Translations under genes and position numbers: made by a program
The notes under the pieces: model-generated
What the model saw: only the letters and a program-made list of their open reading frames with translations
What the model was told of the DNA's origin: nothing
The model's database searches: none
Virus record (IMG/VR): IMGVR_UViG_3300027746_000038
Location: 1 to 42,419 of that record
Length of the DNA: 42,419 nucleotides
Source: a virus
Strand: one strand, 5' to 3'
Shown: piece after piece, positions 17,957-25,038 of the stretch
Numbering within the stretch: the first letter of the stretch is position 1
How the letters are laid out: each line of letters begins with the position of its first letter

Positions 17957-18022
17957 GGTCATTCTCCTTGTTGATTACGGTTAAACATACTTGTCATGCA
18001 CTAGTATGTATCCACAGTATAA

Positions 18023-18028
18023 CAGGTT
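18023..18028 (-). promoter_or_regulatory. possible -10 box upstream of pqqA
   Basis: Minus-strand reading shows TTATACT near 18018-18024 about 60 bases before pqqA; the matching -35 position (TGTATT) is poor. Offered as the only visible promoter-like signal. Confidence 0.3.
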
Positions 18029-18101
18029 TGACCCATAGAATACATAGTGAAAATCATTAATTCACCATAGCAAACATCACTAACTAACCCCACCGGAACT
18101 T

Positions 18102-18136
18102 CAAGTACTTCCCTAAATTTTTTTTGCGCTGAAAAA
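18102..18136 (-). repeat. AAGTACTT repeat element, copy 3
   Basis: CAAGTACTTCCCTAAAT, a T-run and GCGCTGAAAAA. Lies directly after the 261-residue gene on the minus strand and 146 bases before pqqA. Confidence 0.75.
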
Positions 18137-18139
18137 TAA

Positions 18140-18925
18140 TTAGGACTGTGGACCCTTTTTCATAAAGCTGTCCAGTTCAGCTTGTAAGTTAACATCATTG
18201 GGAAAGCGTTGCAACTGTGCTTGTAAGTCTTTTATGTACTGTTGATTTTGAAACGCTGTAGGCTCTTTGCCACCACCGTATACGTTAGTATATTCATTGC
18301 CTGATATTCTTCTAGGCACCTGCGCTACTTTGAGTTGCGCATCTGCTTGACGTTTTAGTACAAATTGATCAGTTGGCTTGGCAGCACCTATCTGTACGCT
18401 GGCTGGAGGAGGCGGCAAAGTGTTGGTATTTTTACCAACGCCACTGGGTATTTTATCTATAGTGTTTCTACTCAGCTTGTCTACTTGTGCGGCTTTTTGC
18501 TGTTGTTGAATATGTGCAGGTAAATCGCTGGTTTTTGTAACTTGTTCCAAACCCAATGCTCCAGACATTTTTGCTAGCCTAGCATACAGTTTACTACGTG
18601 CTGGATCGTCAACTGCTCTATAAGTCACATGCGTAACATCAGGATTCTTAGCTAGATAGTCTTTCAGTGTGGCCGCTACTTGTCCAAATATAGCTGAGCC
18701 GCCAGTTCTAGCTGTGTCAGTACGTCCCATGGTGTGAGCACCGTTTTTATCACTGCGTGAAAAACTCAATTCCACTACACCGGGTGCAGTTTTAATAAAG
18801 TCAGTTTGTACTCTTGCTCCAGTCTTGTCTGTCCATTTAGCTGTGGTAAATTGTGGACTCGAACTCCATTGTGCTGGTGGGCTGACTAGGTCTACTGCTT
18901 CTGTGGTAAATTCTTTTGCTCTCAT
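18140..18925 (-). CDS. hypothetical protein with possible acetyltransferase-like core, 261 aa
   Basis: Start at the ATG overlapping the upstream stop (ATGA), MRAKEFTTEAVD. Residues about 75-130 (TGGSAIFGQVAATLKDYLAKN, then RAVDDPARSKLYARLAKM) resemble the two core motifs of GNAT acetyltransferases: a glycine turn before a helix, and a later Tyr-bearing helix. The second half is a Pro/Gln-rich, low-complexity tail (QIGAAKPTDQFVLKRQADAQ; a stretch NKNTNTLPPPPASVQ-like), as in virion-associated proteins. Function unproven; it is the second gene of a two-gene late unit. Confidence 0.6.
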   Translation of the reverse strand: MRAKEFTTEAVDLVSPPAQWSSSPQFTTAKWTDKTGARVQTDFIKTAPGVVELSFSRSDKNGAHTMGRTDTARTGGSAIFGQVAATLKDYLAKNPDVTHVTYRAVDDPARSKLYARLAKMSGALGLEQVTKTSDLPAHIQQQQKAAQVDKLSRNTIDKIPSGVGKNTNTLPPPPASVQIGAAKPTDQFVLKRQADAQLKVAQVPRRISGNEYTNVYGGGKEPTAFQNQQYIKDLQAQLQRFPNDVNLQAELDSFMKKGPQS

Positions 18926-19218
18926 ATGGGTGTGCCCCATGCACTACTGGACCGTTCGCCCACTGCCAACACACATGCTGTGGTTGAGGTAAATTCAATC
19001 ATGGTCCATGCGCCAGTGACTGGGTTCACAGTCAATACCAATTGCGTGCCTTGTTCAGGACTTGCTCCCCACCATTGTGGCGTTTCTTTGAATTCATCCC
19101 TTATCACAGTGAACACACGATCCTTATCATCACAAGTCACTGGCTTTTTCAGAACTCTGGGTTCAGCTGACGCAGTGATGCACACCAGTGTCATTAACGT
19201 AATTAAAATTAATCGCAT
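18922..19218 (-). CDS. secreted conserved phage protein, 98 aa
   Basis: Cleavable signal peptide (LILITLMTLVCITASA, cut before EP) predicts export to the periplasm. The mature domain (RVLKKPVTCDDKDRVF, WWGASPEQG, TGAWTMIEFTSTTACVLAVG) has two cysteines that could form a disulfide and matches a small phage family of unknown role. A late promoter TAAATA ends four bases before the ATG, so the message is probably leaderless. Coupled to the next gene by ATGA. Confidence 0.65.
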   Translation of the reverse strand: MRLILITLMTLVCITASAEPRVLKKPVTCDDKDRVFTVIRDEFKETPQWWGASPEQGTQLVLTVNPVTGAWTMIEFTSTTACVLAVGERSSSAWGTPI

Positions 19219-19222
19219 ATGG

Positions 19223-19228
19223 TATTTA
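19223..19228 (-). promoter_or_regulatory. late promoter, GGTAAATA
   Basis: Minus-strand TAAATA (19223-19228), ending four bases before the ATG at 19218. Confidence 0.5.
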
Positions 19229-19239
19229 CCATAATGGTC

Positions 19240-19344
19240 TACAGCTAGCCGTAACGCTCATTCGCGTTTTAACGCTACGCTACTTCGTAGCTGTAAAAAA
19301 TCTGCGCTTCGCGTTGCTCTTGAAAATTTGCGCGGCGCTCCGCG
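19240..19344 (+). other. structured intergenic element between divergent genes
   Basis: TACAGCTA (19240-19247) pairs with TAGCTGTA (19288-19295) around AACGC/GCGTT (19253-19257 with 19264-19268); GCTACG/CGTAGC (19274-19291) is an alternative. CGCGG-CGCT-CCGCG (19331-19344) follows. It sits immediately before the late promoter. No reading frame seen. Confidence 0.5.
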
Positions 19345-19347
19345 AGT

Positions 19348-19355
19348 TATAAATA
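19348..19355 (+). promoter_or_regulatory. consensus T4 late promoter TATAAATA
   Basis: Exact TATAAATA 62 bases before the ATG at 19417. Confidence 0.75.
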
Positions 19356-19381
19356 TAGGGTGATCCTTTTAGTTTGGATCG

Positions 19382-19389
19382 CATAAATA
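19382..19389 (+). promoter_or_regulatory. second late promoter CATAAATA
   Basis: CATAAATA ending 27 bases before the ATG at 19417; AAGGA (19401-19405) lies in its leader. Confidence 0.5.
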
Positions 19390-19416
19390 CACTTATAATT
19401 AAGGATACACCAAACA

Positions 19417-19731
19417 ATGAACCCGATACCAACAACTTATACATTAGGACAGCGTACTTCTGAATTTGTGGGCGCCTTGCAAAGTCTTCCTATTCACAGC
19501 AAGGAACACGAGCAAACAGCACACAAAGTCTTGGCCAAGGTACACGCACCCAAACTGCTTCACACCAAGACACCTGAGGAATTGGCGGCCTTGTATAGAT
19601 CCATGCTGACTCAAGCTGGACTGGACGCAGACTGTGTTGCTCAGTTCACAGCCAAGGCAGTTGAACTTGATCTGTTCCGTGATGTTGAAACACATGTGGA
19701 TGGCACACCCTGGGTAGAACCACAAAGTTAA
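19417..19731 (+). CDS. hypothetical protein, 104 aa
   Basis: AAGGA and two late promoters upstream, rho-independent terminator four bases after the stop: a single-gene late unit. Helical, soluble (RTSEFVGALQSLPIHSKEHEQ; TPEELAALYRSMLTQAGLD). Not recognised. Confidence 0.65.
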   Translation: MNPIPTTYTLGQRTSEFVGALQSLPIHSKEHEQTAHKVLAKVHAPKLLHTKTPEELAALYRSMLTQAGLDADCVAQFTAKAVELDLFRDVETHVDGTPWVEPQS

Positions 19732-19735
19732 TGCC

Positions 19736-19761
19736 AATGCCCGTTTGATACGGGCATTTTC
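19736..19761 (+). terminator. rho-independent terminator
   Basis: AATGCCCGT (19736-19744), loop TTGAT, ACGGGCATT (19750-19758), then TTC; the T-run is short. It may also work for the convergent minus-strand gene. Confidence 0.8.
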
Positions 19762-19765
19762 ACCT

Positions 19766-20026
19766 CTAACTCCAACGTAGTAAAAACAGCGTACACATTG
19801 GTTCTCGTCTGAATGCCACACAGGCTTCCCATGTTTGCTGATGTTGTGTAGTGGTGTATGCCCACTCGCTCCAATGACTGCCCACATATTGATTGAGCCA
19901 TTGCTCCAGTGTTGTCACAGCAGTGACCCAATCTCGTTGATAGTCGGAGTATATGCGTGGCCAAGGTGCTTGTGCTGTGTATTCAAACACCGTGTGTTCG
20001 GGCAAATACTCATATCTGTTGACCAT
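19766..20026 (-). CDS. hypothetical protein, 86 aa
   Basis: The ATG at 20026 is chosen because late promoter TAAATA ends four bases upstream; an ATG at 20044 lies upstream of that box. Aromatic-rich (VNRYEYLPEHTVFEY; PWPRIYSDYQRDWV) and ends RREPMCTLFLLRWS. Tryptophan-rich small proteins of this kind occur in T4-like phages; function unknown. Confidence 0.6.
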   Translation of the reverse strand: MVNRYEYLPEHTVFEYTAQAPWPRIYSDYQRDWVTAVTTLEQWLNQYVGSHWSEWAYTTTQHQQTWEACVAFRREPMCTLFLLRWS

Positions 20027-20030
20027 AAAA

Positions 20031-20036
20031 TATTTA
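20031..20036 (-). promoter_or_regulatory. late promoter CTAAATA
   Basis: Minus-strand TAAATA, ending four bases before the ATG at 20026. Confidence 0.5.
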
Positions 20037-20053
20037 GCGCACAAGTTAAAAAG

Positions 20054-20060
20054 TTAAATA
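20054..20060 (+). promoter_or_regulatory. late promoter TTAAATA
   Basis: Plus-strand TTAAATA, ending four bases before the ATG at 20065; back-to-back with the minus-strand box at 20031. Confidence 0.5.
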
Positions 20061-20064
20061 TCAT

Positions 20065-20793
20065 ATGCTAAAAAAATACCACACACTACTTGCAACGGGC
20101 TGTAGCCATACATTTGGCGCTGAAAGCGTTATACCAAGAGACTGCGATAGTCCTGAAAATGTCAAACATTCGTGGGCACAACAGCTGGGTGAACAGTTGG
20201 CCATTGAGCAAATTGTGAACCTCAGCGAGTGCGGCAACAGCAACGATAAGATATTCCAAGACATTATTTACGACGTGCTACGACACAACTATGCACAGGG
20301 TGGCCAACGCAATGTCATGTGCTTGATACAGTACACACATTGGGATCGAACCGTGGTTCGGAATCCTCGAGACACTGATCAGAGTTTTAATCTCACAGCA
20401 CAAGTGGCCCGAGAATTCCACCAGCACTATCCCAAGTATGTGAAAGATGCAGTGCCTTCATGGGTTGAACAGCTCAGTTTGAATGCTCACAGATATTCGG
20501 ACTGGCTGTACAAAACCATTGCCCTAAAGGAATTTTTACGCCGGCATCACATAGATTTTGCCTTTTGGTGCGTGGAGGCATTGCCAGTCAGTTTGGTTCC
20601 GCCTGAATGTTTGCCCCTGTTTTCCAGTATGCCCAACATCATGCACAACTCAGAAGACTGGTATAGACTGATGGACAGCTTGGGGCCACGACAGCCGCGT
20701 GGACACTACAGCAAAGAAACCATGGCCTTATGGCTACCTTACATCACCACATATCTGGACGGACTATATGACTTTAATACAATTCCCGCTTGA
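20065..20793 (+). CDS. SGNH/GDSL hydrolase-like protein, 242 aa
   Basis: Likely SGNH-fold hydrolase. Block I is ATGCSHTFGAE at about residues 10-20 (GCSH in place of GDS), a block III-like NLSECGNSNDKIF at about 52-64 with Gly and Asn in the expected order, and a late RGHYSKE at about 212-218 that could give the catalytic His. Esterases of this fold could trim host surface glycans or acylated structures. A second, unrelated-looking SGNH protein is encoded at 28234. Heads a plus-strand run with three oxygenases. Confidence 0.65.
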   Translation: MLKKYHTLLATGCSHTFGAESVIPRDCDSPENVKHSWAQQLGEQLAIEQIVNLSECGNSNDKIFQDIIYDVLRHNYAQGGQRNVMCLIQYTHWDRTVVRNPRDTDQSFNLTAQVAREFHQHYPKYVKDAVPSWVEQLSLNAHRYSDWLYKTIALKEFLRRHHIDFAFWCVEALPVSLVPPECLPLFSSMPNIMHNSEDWYRLMDSLGPRQPRGHYSKETMALWLPYITTYLDGLYDFNTIPA

Positions 20794-21307
20794 AAAATTC
20801 ATCAACGCATACACATTTCACGGTCCAGAAACCAATGCTGAGCTAATAAGACTAATACGTGAAGACGGTGGCAAACTCACTAGACAAACTGTGGTCAAAG
20901 CCTACATGACTGACTGGCGTATGCCCATGGATCACAAAAGTGCCTTGCTGGATCCGTTCTTTAAGTTTCTCAACGAGTCATTAAGCGCCAGCGTGGCAAA
21001 TCTTGCGGGCGTAACCAAAGATCCTTTCAAATATAGAATTGCCAATATTTGGGGCGCAATATACAGCAAGGACGATTACACGGAAGCACACAGTCATGCA
21101 CCTTGTCAAATGAGTTTTGTGTACTATGTGCAAGCAGATGATTCGCTGAGTGCGCCCTTGATATTTCCCGAAGTGGAACACACAGTGATGCCCAGTACTG
21201 GTATGCTGATCATATCACCAGGCTGGCTCACGCATCATGTGCCCAAGTACGATCCTGCGTCGGGCAGTGAACGCATAGTTATTGCGGGCAACATAGAGTT
21301 ACAATGA
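20768..21307 (+). CDS. 2OG-Fe(II) oxygenase paralogue 1, 179 aa
   Basis: Iron- and 2-oxoglutarate-dependent dioxygenase of the phage putative-oxygenase type. The iron-site motif is HSHAPC at about residues 110-115, with the distal His in GWLTHHVPKY and the Arg that binds 2-oxoglutarate in SERIVIAGN. The ATG at 20768 overlaps the SGNH gene by 26 bases; an earlier ATG at 20699 is internal to that gene. It forms a tandem with two paralogues joined by 4-base ATGA overlaps. Substrate (protein, nucleobase or small molecule) unknown. Confidence 0.78.
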   Translation: MTLIQFPLEKFINAYTFHGPETNAELIRLIREDGGKLTRQTVVKAYMTDWRMPMDHKSALLDPFFKFLNESLSASVANLAGVTKDPFKYRIANIWGAIYSKDDYTEAHSHAPCQMSFVYYVQADDSLSAPLIFPEVEHTVMPSTGMLIISPGWLTHHVPKYDPASGSERIVIAGNIELQ

Positions 21308-21858
21308 GCACTGCATCAAAACTCACATTTGATCTCAGTCGTTTCATAAACACATACCAGTTTGACGATTCAGAAACCATACAAGCACTGATAGCGATAA
21401 TTAGGGCGGAAGCTGTGCGCAATCAAAGGCCCAGCAACGTACAGGCCTTGGTCACATGGAATCTTTATGAAGTTGATCATAATGCTGTGCCGCAGAACAG
21501 ATTTTTTACTTTTTTAAAAACCAGTTTGGAAGATTCTTGGACCAAACTGCTGTGTGATAATAAGGGATCTGAAACTGTCAGCTTTCGTATCAGCAGTATG
21601 TGGGGTGCAATTTATCAGTCCGGCGACTGGGCAGATTACCATACACACGGACCCAGTAGAACCAGTTGGGTATATTACTTACAAGCTGATCCTGGTCAAG
21701 GCGCTCCTTTGGTTTTTGATAATACTGGTTATGAAATAATGCCCGCCACTGGACAATTGATCATGTTTCCCAGTTGGTTGGGACACAGTGTGCCTAAATT
21801 TGAACCTGGCGATGCCAGCGAACGAATAGTATTAGCAGGCAATGTGGAAATACAATGA
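21304..21858 (+). CDS. 2OG-Fe(II) oxygenase paralogue 2, 184 aa
   Basis: Same architecture as its neighbours: WGAIYQSGDWADYHTHGPS, then WVYYLQADPGQGAPLVF, IMPATGQLIMFPSWLGHSV and SERIVLAGNVE. The His-x-His, distal His and Arg are all kept, so it should be active. The N-terminal domain (LSRFINTYQFDDSETIQALI) is also shared, showing whole-gene duplication. Confidence 0.78.
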   Translation: MSTASKLTFDLSRFINTYQFDDSETIQALIAIIRAEAVRNQRPSNVQALVTWNLYEVDHNAVPQNRFFTFLKTSLEDSWTKLLCDNKGSETVSFRISSMWGAIYQSGDWADYHTHGPSRTSWVYYLQADPGQGAPLVFDNTGYEIMPATGQLIMFPSWLGHSVPKFEPGDASERIVLAGNVEIQ

Positions 21859-22445
21859 ACATTACTTTGCCCTTATCAAGATTTGTAAACAGTTATCAAT
21901 TTAATGATGCAGTGTTTGATAGTGCATTAATTGATGCTATACGTGCAGACGGCGGCAAAAAAAGCTACTCAACCAATGTGCAGGCTTATATGACCGAATA
22001 CAAGCTGACATTGGATCACGATGCTGAACCTTTTGATAAATTTTTTGGATTTTTAAATAGTGCTATTGGCACAAGTTTAAATAAACAAATAGATGGTCGC
22101 AGAGATTTTGATTCTGAACAGCGTGGATACAGCTATATGATAGCTGACATGTGGGGTGCAATTTATAAATCAGGTGATTATACTCATCTGCATCAACACC
22201 TTGGCTCGCCAGTCAGTATGGGCTGTTTGAGTTTTGTCTATTATGCACTGTCCGAAGATACCAATACTGCCCCATTAGTATTTCCCGGCATTGAACACAG
22301 CATCAAGCCCATTACCGGGCAGTTGGTTATTTTTCCTGGATGGTTAGCACACTATGTTCCAGAATACCAACCAGTTGAAAAGTTTGAACGTATTGTACTT
22401 GCGGGCAATGTCGCAGTTAAATGGCAAACTGCCCCGGACAGTTAG
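21855..22445 (+). CDS. 2OG-Fe(II) oxygenase paralogue 3, 196 aa
   Basis: Third tandem copy (LSRFVNSYQFNDAVFDSAL; GDYTHLHQHLGSPVS; VIFPGWLAHYVPEY; FERIVLAGN). It has a slightly longer loop after the HQH motif (SMGCLSFVYY). Catalytic residues kept. Its codons are more A/T-rich than those of copy 1. Ends convergently against the acetyltransferase-like gene with four shared bases. Confidence 0.78.
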   Translation: MNITLPLSRFVNSYQFNDAVFDSALIDAIRADGGKKSYSTNVQAYMTEYKLTLDHDAEPFDKFFGFLNSAIGTSLNKQIDGRRDFDSEQRGYSYMIADMWGAIYKSGDYTHLHQHLGSPVSMGCLSFVYYALSEDTNTAPLVFPGIEHSIKPITGQLVIFPGWLAHYVPEYQPVEKFERIVLAGNVAVKWQTAPDS

Positions 22446-22885
22446 TCCTTGTGGTAGTAACGATAGTTCACTGAAGTCTCGTTGGTTTGATGTACTGCGG
22501 CGCCGTTCTTTGTGTGAAAGCGTCGGGCCATTTCAGTTTGTGGACTCAGTGTAACAATATCATTGACTTCACTGTGTTCCTTTAGAATCCAATCAGCTGC
22601 CTGACGAATTAATGCCGCACCTGCTCCGGGACTGTAACTCCAAATGGTATAGAATACAGCTACATTCTTGCTTGTACTAACTGTCTTTAGGTCTTCTTCG
22701 TTCTTGGGAATTTCAGTTAGCCATTGTAAGCAAGTGGCCGCAAGAATTTCTTCTCCTGCTTTGAGTAGCAAGATTTCTGCGGCTTCGTTGATGCGTTGCT
22801 CGAGTGGAATGTGCGGACGAACAGGATCGTCTTTGATTACTCGTGTCAAAGGATCAGCGATGTCTCTAATGTGATGCAATTCCAT
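22442..22885 (-). CDS. GNAT-like acetyltransferase, 147 aa
   Basis: Small protein with the order of a GNAT domain: central strand ATCLQWLTEI, strand VAVFYTIWSY, a glycine-rich turn PGAGAALIRQAADWILKE as the acetyl-CoA pyrophosphate loop and helix, then MARRFHTKNGAAVH. Target unknown. AGGA precedes the ATG; a late promoter AATAAATA is found 32 bases upstream. Confidence 0.6.
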   Translation of the reverse strand: MELHHIRDIADPLTRVIKDDPVRPHIPLEQRINEAAEILLLKAGEEILAATCLQWLTEIPKNEEDLKTVSTSKNVAVFYTIWSYSPGAGAALIRQAADWILKEHSEVNDIVTLSPQTEMARRFHTKNGAAVHQTNETSVNYRYYHKD

Positions 22886-22917
22886 GATGAATTTCCTAGT
22901 GTGTATCTTTATATGCG

Positions 22918-22925
22918 TATTTATT
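22918..22925 (-). promoter_or_regulatory. late promoter AATAAATA
   Basis: Minus-strand AATAAATA (22918-22925) ahead of the acetyltransferase-like gene. Confidence 0.5.
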
Positions 22926-22956
22926 AATTACTAAGTAAAACACTATTACAAGTAGA

Positions 22957-23523
22957 TTACGGTTGATAAGTTGTGTTGAAACTTAGAGTAATGCGCAGAT
23001 CGCTGTTATTGGGTAAAGTGTCGTGTGGCAACCAACTGGGGAATAGGATCAAGCGTCCAGTATAAGCCTCAAAGTTATGATAGTTTTCATTGTAAAATGT
23101 ATGGCCAGTACTGATTTCAAACATACGCAACGGTTCAAGTGGACTGTGAAATGTTAGGTCACAACTGCCAGGATCAGCATGAACAAACAATGTCGCACTG
23201 ACTATGCTCATTTCATGTCTATGCCGGTCAACACGATCACCACGTTTATAACGATTGAGCCAACTATGATCGATGTATATAGGTCTACATCCCACTGTGT
23301 CAGCCCACTTTGTAATAGCGTCATCAAGCAACCGTCTTAAGTTTTTTAACTTGGGATTATTTAGGATACCGTCATTTTTAGAATTTAGATATGTACTACC
23401 TGAAATTAATCGAATCTTTTCAAAGTTTGCTTGATCTGCCAGACTACGCAATACAGGCAAGTCCGGATGAGCACTTAGATCATATTCATGTATGACTGTG
23501 GGAAATAATAAAATTTCTTGCAT
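22957..23523 (-). CDS. 2OG-Fe(II) oxygenase, 188 aa
   Basis: Phage-type putative 2OG-Fe(II) oxygenase, distinct from the tandem trio: LFPTVIHEYDL at the N-terminus, SWLNRYKRGDRVDRHRHEMS with the His-x-His iron motif at about residues 117-121, LILFPSWLPHDTLPNN with the distal His, and the Arg in DLRITLSFN. It begins on the last base of the helicase stop codon, so it is co-translated with gene 41. Confidence 0.78.
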   Translation of the reverse strand: MQEILLFPTVIHEYDLSAHPDLPVLRSLADQANFEKIRLISGSTYLNSKNDGILNNPKLKNLRRLLDDAITKWADTVGCRPIYIDHSWLNRYKRGDRVDRHRHEMSIVSATLFVHADPGSCDLTFHSPLEPLRMFEISTGHTFYNENYHNFEAYTGRLILFPSWLPHDTLPNNSDLRITLSFNTTYQP

Positions 23524-25004
23524 TATAGTTCATCTGTGGGTAAATTGTTTAATAGTTCTCTAAGTTTGCTACTGGCAACTTCTGCTTTGATCTTTGGCTT
23601 GGCTAAATCAAATCCTTCTTTGGGACTGCCCCGTTCCCAACCAGCTGTTGCGCTGCCAGCATCTTCAGTGCCCTGTGCAGTTTGCCGTTGTTTAATACTG
23701 TTGAGCAAATGACTGCCAGCACTGGCCTGTCCGCTACCATAACTATCTTCTTGTTCGCAATCTGTAATACGTAGTGTATCAATGTTAAACTCAAGATCAA
23801 TCTTTTGTCCAACGCCACTGCTGGACCGTGTTTTCATTAGTTGTATTTGATAGCGTCCACGTTCACGCATGGCCCTGCTGGTAAAAATACCAAACACATT
23901 GTCCGCTGTTTGAATTTTACTCAACCCGCCACTAATGTGACTGTGGTCAAATTCAATTTCTTCTACAGCGCCACGATTCAACTGTGCCGCAGTAACAAAC
24001 ACACAGTTCTTTTCCACGGCCAAATTGCGCAGTTCTTCTGACACGTATTTGTCTTTCACAAACAAGTTTTCTGCTGAAATCTTCTTACTCAAGGGCATAA
24101 GCAAGTCCATATAGTCAACTAACAGCACATCAACTTTACGACCCATTTTGATTTCATACTCTTTCAAGTAAGCACGGATATCGTTTGCAGTCTTGCCGCT
24201 GGGCATGTATTTGACTTGAAACTGTCCACTTTTCTTGCCAATCATTTTGACTTTCATTTCAACGTCATCAATGTTCTTGAAAATCTCTCTGGTCGGAAAA
24301 CCAGTTATCATAGCATCCACACGTAGACTAACCAACTCCTCACTGAGTTCCAATGTTAAGTAGATTACATTAAATCCTGCCAACGCATAGTTTACTCCAA
24401 GGTTTGCCAGGAACAAACTTTTGCCAGCACCCGAGCCTCCAGCCCAAATATTAAGCTCGCCGCGATTAAAACCGCCGTACAGTTTGTCATCAACACTTTT
24501 CCAACCAGTTGAAATCTGTCCATTCTTGTCCTTGATACGCATTAGTCTAGCACGGGGATCTTCAAAATAATCCGTGCCCATGTCACGTTGCAAGCCAATC
24601 TGTACTGCTTGTTTGATCTTTTCTTCTACTGGACCATACTCGCCTTTCTCCAACAAGTCAGCTGATTCCAAAATAGCACGTTCAAGACCTTTGTGGCGGG
24701 TAAATGTTTCAAAGTCATTCATCAACCATTCAAAGTGTTCTTCACGCAGGTCTGTAGCGGCCTTTAAGTTTGATCCTGTTGCCGCATTTAGAATGTCAGT
24801 TGTGGGCAACACATTATTTTCACTTACGTATTTGGTTAAGAACTCCGCCGGTTCTTGTAGTTTACGGTCAAATAATCTGCTGTCAAAAATGCTCTGGCAT
24901 CGTACAAATGTACCAGCATCTGCCAACATCATTTCCAAATAGACTTTTTGTATCTCGTAGCCGTAGTCTACGTTTTGTCTTGCTTTATCTTGTTTTTCAC
25001 TCAT
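23523..25004 (-). CDS. 41: replicative DNA helicase, T4 gp41-like
   Basis: DnaB-family hexameric helicase that unwinds DNA at the phage fork and works with the primase (gp61). Walker A GGSGAGKS at residues 189-196, Walker B VDVLLVDYMDLL near 300, and a RecA core with ENLFVKDKYVSEELRNLA and VFVTAAQLNR. Length 493 compares with about 475 for T4 gp41. The C-terminal extension is Ser/Gly-rich. Its promoter TTGAGA-17-TATAAT overlaps the end of the upstream gene, and only five bases separate the -10 box from the ATG, with no ribosome site. Confidence 0.93.
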   Translation of the reverse strand: MSEKQDKARQNVDYGYEIQKVYLEMMLADAGTFVRCQSIFDSRLFDRKLQEPAEFLTKYVSENNVLPTTDILNAATGSNLKAATDLREEHFEWLMNDFETFTRHKGLERAILESADLLEKGEYGPVEEKIKQAVQIGLQRDMGTDYFEDPRARLMRIKDKNGQISTGWKSVDDKLYGGFNRGELNIWAGGSGAGKSLFLANLGVNYALAGFNVIYLTLELSEELVSLRVDAMITGFPTREIFKNIDDVEMKVKMIGKKSGQFQVKYMPSGKTANDIRAYLKEYEIKMGRKVDVLLVDYMDLLMPLSKKISAENLFVKDKYVSEELRNLAVEKNCVFVTAAQLNRGAVEEIEFDHSHISGGLSKIQTADNVFGIFTSRAMRERGRYQIQLMKTRSSSGVGQKIDLEFNIDTLRITDCEQEDSYGSGQASAGSHLLNSIKQRQTAQGTEDAGSATAGWERGSPKEGFDLAKPKIKAEVASSKLRELLNNLPTDEL

Positions 25005-25009
25005 ACTGT

Positions 25010-25038
25010 ATTATATACTCTTTATATTTTAATCTCAA
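25010..25038 (-). promoter_or_regulatory. sigma70 promoter of gene 41, leaderless geometry
   Basis: Minus-strand TTGAGA (25033-25038) and TATAAT (25010-25015), spacer 17; -35 lies in the end of the carbamoyltransferase gene. The ATG is five bases past the -10 box. Confidence 0.75.
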
